The notes under the pieces are model-generated. The model made no database searches. It worked only from the letters and a program-made list of their open reading frames with translations, and had not been told where the DNA came from. Below are positions 7,182-9,319 of a stretch of 9,319 nt of DNA, in pieces (position 1 is the stretch's first letter; the number at the start of each line of letters is the position of its first letter). A program made the position numbers and the translations under genes. This DNA comes from a bacterium (GTDB lineage Bacteria > Pseudomonadota > Alphaproteobacteria > Caulobacterales > Hyphomonadaceae), in contig JAVBYB010000056.1 of NCBI GenBank assembly GCA_030824255.1, forward strand, positions 1-9,319. Direction: 5' to 3'.

Positions 7182-7835
7182 TCAGCCTTCGGTGACCGGG
7201 CGCAGCACAACCTGCACGCGGCGGTTCTGCGAACGCTTGGCTTCCGTATCGTCCGGCACGACCAGCGGTTGGCTCTCGCCGAGACCGCCAGAGGCCATAC
7301 GCTGACCCAGAACACCCTTGCCCTGCAGGTACACGCGCACAGCTTCCGCGCGACGGTAGGACAGGTCGAGGTTGGCTTGCTCGGCGCCTTCCGTGGACGC
7401 GTGACCGATGATGTCGATCGTCGTCTTCGGATAGAGGTTGAGCGACTCCGCAACCTTGTCGAGCGTCGGCATGAAGGTTGCGTCGAGCGAAGCTGAGCCT
7501 TTCGAGAAGGTCACGTCGGACGGCATCACAAGTTCGATGCGGTCGCCGATCCGTTGAATGCCGATGCCGCTCGAAGCGACCTTGCGGCGCATGTCTTCTT
7601 CCTGGCCGTCCATGTAGCGGCCTACGCCAGCGCCAGCGAGCGCGCCGACAGCAGCGCCAACAGCAGCGTTACGACCGTCATTGCCGCCAGCGAAGACGCC
7701 GCCGATGCCGCCGACTATCGCGCCAATGGCAGCGCCACGGCCCGTATTTCCCCAGATGGATTCACCCGTTACCGGGTCGGTCGCACATCCGCCAAGCGCG
7801 AGTGCAGCGGCCATGAAAGCCAAAGTCCGTTTCAT
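7182..7835 (-). CDS. OmpA-family lipoprotein with glycine-zipper segment (YiaD-like)
   Basis: A 217-residue envelope protein. The signal peptide ends in the lipobox LGGC (Cys17), so the mature protein should be lipid-anchored, probably in the outer membrane. Residues 32-72 are a Gly/Ala-rich zipper (RGAAIGAIVGGIGGVFAGG; AAVGAAVGALAGAGVGRYM) of the kind that inserts in or associates with membranes. Residues about 97-213 form an OmpA C-terminal (peptidoglycan-binding) domain, with TTIDIIGHASTEG, NLDLSYRRAEAVRVYL and NRRVQVVL. This order matches E. coli YiaD. In the usual GHTDxxG motif the ligand-binding Asp is Ser147 here, while the partner Arg162 is kept. On the minus strand AGGGAG (7848-7843) lies 7 nt before ATG 7835. 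A terminator follows the stop. The likely job is linking outer membrane and cell wall, inferred from the family. Confidence 0.93.
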   Translation of the reverse strand: MKRTLAFMAAALALGGCATDPVTGESIWGNTGRGAAIGAIVGGIGGVFAGGNDGRNAAVGAAVGALAGAGVGRYMDGQEEDMRRKVASSGIGIQRIGDRIELVMPSDVTFSKGSASLDATFMPTLDKVAESLNLYPKTTIDIIGHASTEGAEQANLDLSYRRAEAVRVYLQGKGVLGQRMASGGLGESQPLVVPDDTEAKRSQNRRVQVVLRPVTEG

Positions 7836-7878
7836 CGATTATCTCCCTGAACGTCCGAATCGACACCCACGCCGGTTC

Positions 7879-7898
7879 GCGCCGATGTACATCGGCGC
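7879..7898. promoter_or_regulatory. Perfect 20-bp palindrome upstream of the OmpA-family gene
   Basis: GCGCCGATGTACATCGGCGC is fully self-complementary over 20 bp and sits 43 bp upstream of ATG 7835. Its left arm GCGCCGAT recurs directly at 7895-7902. It could be a dimeric repressor or activator operator, or form an 8-bp hairpin with a GTAC loop in the leader if transcription starts further upstream. The regulator is unknown. Confidence 0.45.
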
Positions 7899-8013
7899 CG
7901 ATATGGGCACAAACGCGGTCCGAATGGATCGGTTGCGCCTTTGTTGGTTCATACCGGGTTCACCGGTTCGCGTCCCCGGAGAGTGCGCCTATCAGGACAC
8001 ACACCGCTTGCGC

Positions 8014-8040
8014 GAAACAAGGATGGCCGCCTGTTGTTTC
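8014..8040. repeat. Inverted repeat, 7-bp arms with 13-nt loop
   Basis: GAAACAA (8014-8020) and TTGTTTC (8034-8040) are perfect arms, with GG/CC able to extend the stem inwards past a two-base bulge. No T-run follows on either side, so it does not look like a terminator. It may be an operator or part of a structured RNA. Confidence 0.3.
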
Positions 8041-8105
8041 TGCATTTCACGGCTTCAGCCGGAAACCATCCTGAAAACAGAGTGTTGGCGGAGAGCATCA
8101 GTCTT

Positions 8106-8146
8106 CCGCAAATCTGCGGTGCGGATTCCCGCAGGGCTCCTCTGCG
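8106..8146 (+). repeat. Tandem, mutually exclusive small hairpins
   Basis: CCGCA-AATC-TGCGG (8106-8119) is followed directly by TGCGG-ATTC-CCGCA (8120-8133). A third possible stem, CGCAG/CTGCG (8130-8134 with 8142-8146), overlaps the second. They can form alternative folds in an RNA. The function is unknown and GC-rich chance pairing is possible. Confidence 0.3.
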
Positions 8147-8161
8147 TCACTGGAAGTGCTA

Positions 8162-8223
8162 GTGTCCTGAGTCTGGAAACCCGGCCGCTGTGGCGGCGGG
8201 GACACCAAAGTGCGAGGTTTCAG
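8162..8223 (+). promoter_or_regulatory. Candidate structured leader before the cysteine-rich lipoprotein gene
   Basis: GTGTCC (8162-8167) can pair with GGACAC (8200-8205), enclosing an inner stem GCCGC/GCGGC (8184-8188 with 8193-8197). CTGGAAACC (8173-8181) can instead pair with GGTTTCAG (8216-8223) with one bulged G, up to three bases before ATG 8227, covering the weak Shine-Dalgarno. The two long helices cross, so they would form a pseudoknot or be exclusive. It matches no riboswitch class I know. Confidence 0.28.
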
Positions 8224-8226
8224 GGC

Positions 8227-9111
8227 ATGGCCAGTTTGGCGGGCCAGAATGTTGCGCGAGTAATGACACCGTCACGCGCGGTGCTCGTCGCCCTTTTGTT
8301 TGGCCTTGCGGCCTGCGGTGACAATGCCGCGACGACCGCCGAGAATGTTGAAGCACAGAACAGCCTTCAGCAGGGTTCGCGCGGATCGGCCGCCACGACA
8401 GGGGCATCTGACCCTGCGGGCGGGCCCGCTGCTGGTATGCCGGTGGGCGACCTCGACACGACGACATGGGTTCTTGCGCCGCCATTCTATGCTGCTGGTG
8501 ATGAGCCGTTCTGGCGGATGGAAATCGTCGAGGGCTGGTTCTCGTTCCGCCGTTCCGGCCTGCGCGCGATCGATGAGCCGCTGGTGCAGCCGCGCAACGA
8601 GGCGGGCGCAGACATTTTCGAGACCGGCTCCCTGCTGGTGACGATCCGCCGGGAAGCCTGCAGCACGGAGCAGGGCGGCGCGTCGGAGTTTTCGGCCAGC
8701 GTTTCTTTCGACGGCCAAGACTATGATGGCTGCGCTTCCGGTGGGCAGGTATCGATTGCTTCGGCTGAGGCGGCGACCGTGACGGAGCAGCTGGCGCCGA
8801 TTGACACGTGCCTGGCCAAGCTCGGCCAACCAGCGCTGGCGACCGCAGTCTATCCGCGTCAGGATGGCGAGCAGATTGCTGTCGGTCTCCGCGCAAAGAA
8901 TGGCGCGCTCTATGAATGCGTCACGCAGGGCGGCGGTGCGGAAGTGGTCTCCCTCGATCCGATTGAGCAGGGCTCACAGCCGGCGTGGATGAATCGCATG
9001 CGCTTCCTGCGCGAAGGGGTAGCGACTACCGCAACTTGCGCCGACGTCGAAGAGGTGCGTGTGGGCGAGCAGGTGGTGGGGCGGCTGCTCGGCAAGTCCT
9101 GCAAGTTCTGA
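8227..9111 (+). CDS. Cysteine-rich lipoprotein with COG3650-like segment, unknown function
   Basis: A precursor of 294 residues if ATG 8227 is used (CGAGG at 8213-8217, 9 nt upstream). ATG 8263 gives 282 residues and a more typical short lipoprotein signal, but a poorer ribosome site. The signal MTPSRAVLVALLFGLAAC ends in the lipobox LAAC, followed by GDNA. A low-complexity Ala/Gly/Thr linker then leads to a domain starting DTTTWVLAPPFYAAGDEPFWRMEIVEG. The 'EPFW' phrase and the later YDGCASGG resemble COG3650-type envelope lipoproteins, which are often linked to HslJ/META-domain proteins. The function of these is not established. The remaining roughly 110 residues are not recognised. Six cysteines besides the lipobox Cys (in EAC, DGC, DTC, YEC, TC and KSC) suggest up to three disulfides in the periplasm. 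The reading frame is open back to 7681, overlapping the OmpA gene, but that part does not look coding. Confidence 0.8.
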   Translation: MASLAGQNVARVMTPSRAVLVALLFGLAACGDNAATTAENVEAQNSLQQGSRGSAATTGASDPAGGPAAGMPVGDLDTTTWVLAPPFYAAGDEPFWRMEIVEGWFSFRRSGLRAIDEPLVQPRNEAGADIFETGSLLVTIRREACSTEQGGASEFSASVSFDGQDYDGCASGGQVSIASAEAATVTEQLAPIDTCLAKLGQPALATAVYPRQDGEQIAVGLRAKNGALYECVTQGGGAEVVSLDPIEQGSQPAWMNRMRFLREGVATTATCADVEEVRVGEQVVGRLLGKSCKF

Positions 9112-9124
9112 CGCGGGACGTCAG
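9108..9124. repeat. Inverted repeat spanning two convergent stop codons
   Basis: CTGACG (9108-9113) and CGTCAG (9119-9124) form a 6-bp dyad around CGGGA. It contains the TGA of the rightward lipoprotein gene and the TGA (as TCA) of the leftward gene. No T-run is present on either side, so it is at best a weak bidirectional end signal. Confidence 0.3.
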
Positions 9125-9318
9125 CTCCAGGGTTTATAGATCTCGGGACCTGCGGGAGCAGGCTTGGGCGCTGGCGGCGGGGCCGGCGCGGGCGCGGGTG
9201 CGACCGGAGCTGGCGTTGGCTGTGGGGTGGTGGCGGCGATAGCGCGGTGCACGTCTGTGGTCGATGCAGATTCCACACCTTGGACCGAGCGCGCGCTGAT
9301 GCCGTGCACGAGCATGTC
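9121..9318 (-). CDS. C-terminal tail of a leftward gene (5' end outside window), unknown
   Basis: At least 65 codons are open to the right edge, with an Asp codon just before the Met codon at 9315, so that Met is probably internal. The visible part starts MLVHGISARSVQGVES. It continues into a Pro/Ala-rich stretch (residues about 32-55, repeats of PA, PV and PKP) and ends EIYKPWS. Such tails occur in envelope-spanning or surface proteins (TonB-like linkers among them), but nothing here identifies the family. The gene converges on the lipoprotein gene with 9 nt between stop codons. The overlapping minus-strand frame 8910-9278 runs antisense into the lipoprotein gene and is judged a shadow. Confidence 0.55.
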   Translation of the reverse strand, partial: DMLVHGISARSVQGVESASTTDVHRAIAATTPQPTPAPVAPAPAPAPPPAPKPAPAGPEIYKPWS

Positions 9319-9319
9319 G

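Larger units (their letters stand above)
7836..8226. other. 391-bp non-coding gap rich in inverted repeats
   Basis: No convincing gene is seen on either strand. Continued open frames here give Arg/Cys/Trp-rich peptides unlike the neighbours. The gap holds the OmpA-gene leader, a perfect 20-bp palindrome (7879-7898), repeats of GTCCGAAT (7853, 7918) and CCGGTTCGCG (7872, 7963), a 7-bp dyad with 13-nt loop (8014-8040), tandem small hairpins (8106-8146), and a possibly structured leader before 8227. No promoter with good -35 and -10 boxes stands out. No tRNA is present: GGTTCGCGTCC at 7965 resembles a T-arm but lacks A58 and an acceptor partner. Confidence 0.6.

Noticed and set aside
7965..7976. 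tRNA T-arm-like sequence GGTTCGCGTCC
   Set aside because: It lacks the conserved A58, and no acceptor, D or anticodon arms are found around it.
7941..8162. 73-codon frame in the intergenic gap
   Set aside because: No ribosome site, no recognisable composition or motif, and it overlaps the inverted repeats.
7681..8226. Upstream in-frame extension of the cysteine-rich lipoprotein frame
   Set aside because: It would overlap the OmpA-family gene antisense and place over 180 Arg/Trp/Cys-rich residues before a clear lipoprotein signal.
9175..9225. GC-rich repetitive stretch near the right edge, considered as a tandem repeat
   Set aside because: It is explained as codons of the Pro/Ala-rich tail of the leftward gene.

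Overview
This is an ordinary-looking chromosomal stretch, roughly 60% GC by eye, with seven intact genes and one gene fragment at each edge. Protein character and gene order point to an alphaproteobacterium, plausibly of the Hyphomonas/Caulobacter kind. That placement is an inference from recognition, not from a search.

Left part (1-4520, + strand): a fatty-acid beta-oxidation cluster. It begins with the C-terminal part of an acyl-CoA dehydrogenase with the extra C-terminal domain (first oxidation). Next come a thiolase (FadA-like, last step), a tiny two-helix membrane protein of unknown function, and a fused enoyl-CoA hydratase / 3-hydroxyacyl-CoA dehydrogenase (FadB-like, middle two steps). 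The last three genes are separated by 12 and 1 nucleotides, so they are almost certainly co-transcribed and probably translationally coupled. A strong intrinsic terminator (4486-4520) closes the cluster.

Middle part (4521-7184): a secreted S9-family serine peptidase runs leftwards and converges on the fad operon. It shares a 123-bp divergent promoter region with a rightward gene for a small periplasmic SRPBCC-fold protein. That gene ends at a hairpin terminator (7133-7158) which mainly serves the next, leftward gene.

Right part (7182-9319): a leftward OmpA-family lipoprotein with a glycine-zipper segment. Its upstream region contains a perfect 20-bp palindrome. After a roughly 390-bp non-coding gap rich in inverted repeats comes a rightward cysteine-rich lipoprotein with a COG3650-like 'EPFW' segment. 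The window ends with the Pro/Ala-rich C-terminal tail of a leftward gene that runs off the edge.

I found no mobile element, CRISPR array, tRNA, rRNA or convincing new system. The most interesting items are the small membrane protein inside the fad operon, the 20-bp palindrome, the structured gap before the cysteine-rich lipoprotein, and the OmpA-like domain with Ser in place of the usual peptidoglycan-binding Asp.
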